From contig JASJXX010000008.1 of assembly GCA_030123765.1 (NCBI GenBank), forward strand, positions 1 to 50,080: a DNA stretch of 50,080 nucleotides. The letters are read 5' to 3'. The position numbers and the translations under genes were made by a program. This stretch comes from Actinomycetota bacterium. Its GTDB lineage: Bacteria > Actinomycetota > Acidimicrobiia > Spongiisociales > UBA5794. Numbering within the stretch: the first letter of the stretch is position 1; each line of letters opens with the position of its first letter. The notes under the pieces were generated by a model. That model was not told the DNA's origin. It worked only from the letters and a program-made list of their open reading frames with translations, and did not search any database. Shown in pieces: positions 50,032-50,080 of this stretch.

Positions 50032-50080
50032 GGGCTGTAGCTCAGCCTGGCAGAGCACTTGACTGGCAGTCAAGGGGTCA
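50032..50080 (+). tRNA. tRNA-Ala (GGC), partial
   Basis: The window ends inside this tRNA. Visible are the 5' acceptor GGGGCTG, TA, D-arm GCTCAGCCTGGCAGAGC, anticodon stem CTTGA/TCAAG with loop CTGGCAG (anticodon GGC), and the start of the variable loop. The 3' half lies beyond the window, so the acceptor pairing cannot be checked. Confidence 0.8.

Overview
The window is a high-GC (about 60% by eye) chromosomal segment, read as Actinomycetota and most likely an uncultured Acidimicrobiia-type lineage. The evidence is the gene order MBL phosphodiesterase-rph-rdgB, the block rne-rplU-rpmA-obgE-proB-nadD-rsfS, the tig-clpP-clpX and valS-folC-ndk clusters, and many start codons lying 6-8 nt after a TANNNT -10 box, which is the leaderless-mRNA layout common in this phylum. 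The lineage is an inference; no 16S rRNA is present.

Left part (0.9-13.6 kb): a reductive pyrimidine-degradation locus. A divergent pair, a MocR-type regulator and an overlapping alanine dehydrogenase, faces a nine-gene rightward cluster. That cluster holds beta-ureidopropionase, a class III aminotransferase, dihydropyrimidinase, an ABC importer (permease, ATPase, permease, NMT1/THI5-like lipoprotein) and both dihydropyrimidine dehydrogenase subunits, PreT and PreA. Together these can import a pyrimidine (or related) base, reduce it, open the ring, remove the carbamoyl group and transaminate beta-alanine. Alanine dehydrogenase would return the amino acceptor pyruvate and NADH. A 16-bp near-palindrome beside the regulator start is the best operator candidate.

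13.6-18.5 kb: pfkA, a DUF2007-JAMM fusion protein, a small membrane protein, an MBL phosphodiesterase, rph, rdgB and a YbaK-type deacylase. 18.5-21.2 kb: an RNA-rich stretch with tRNA-Leu, Lys, Pro, Gly, Arg and His, several strong hairpins, an N-terminally truncated gene remnant, a methyltransferase and an AadB-like nucleotidyltransferase.

21.2-29.5 kb: tig-clpP-clpX, a P-loop NTPase, a YdbS/YdbT membrane pair, a methyltransferase and an amidohydrolase. 29.6-40.9 kb: valS, folC, ndk, then the rod-shape operon mreB-mreC-mreD-pbp2-rodA, and tdk. 41.2-50.1 kb: rne, rplU, rpmA, obgE, proB, a MoxR-ATPase/VWA pair, a degenerate M23 protein, nadD, rsfS and the first 49 nt of a tRNA-Ala. The proA gene often found after proB is absent; the MoxR/VWA/M23 genes occupy that position.

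No CRISPR array, insertion sequence, rRNA operon or prophage was seen. The most original signals are the self-contained pyrimidine locus, the DUF2007-JAMM fusion, the degenerate M23 protein, the enlarged PBP2, the structured elements among the tRNAs, and the recurrent leaderless promoter layout.
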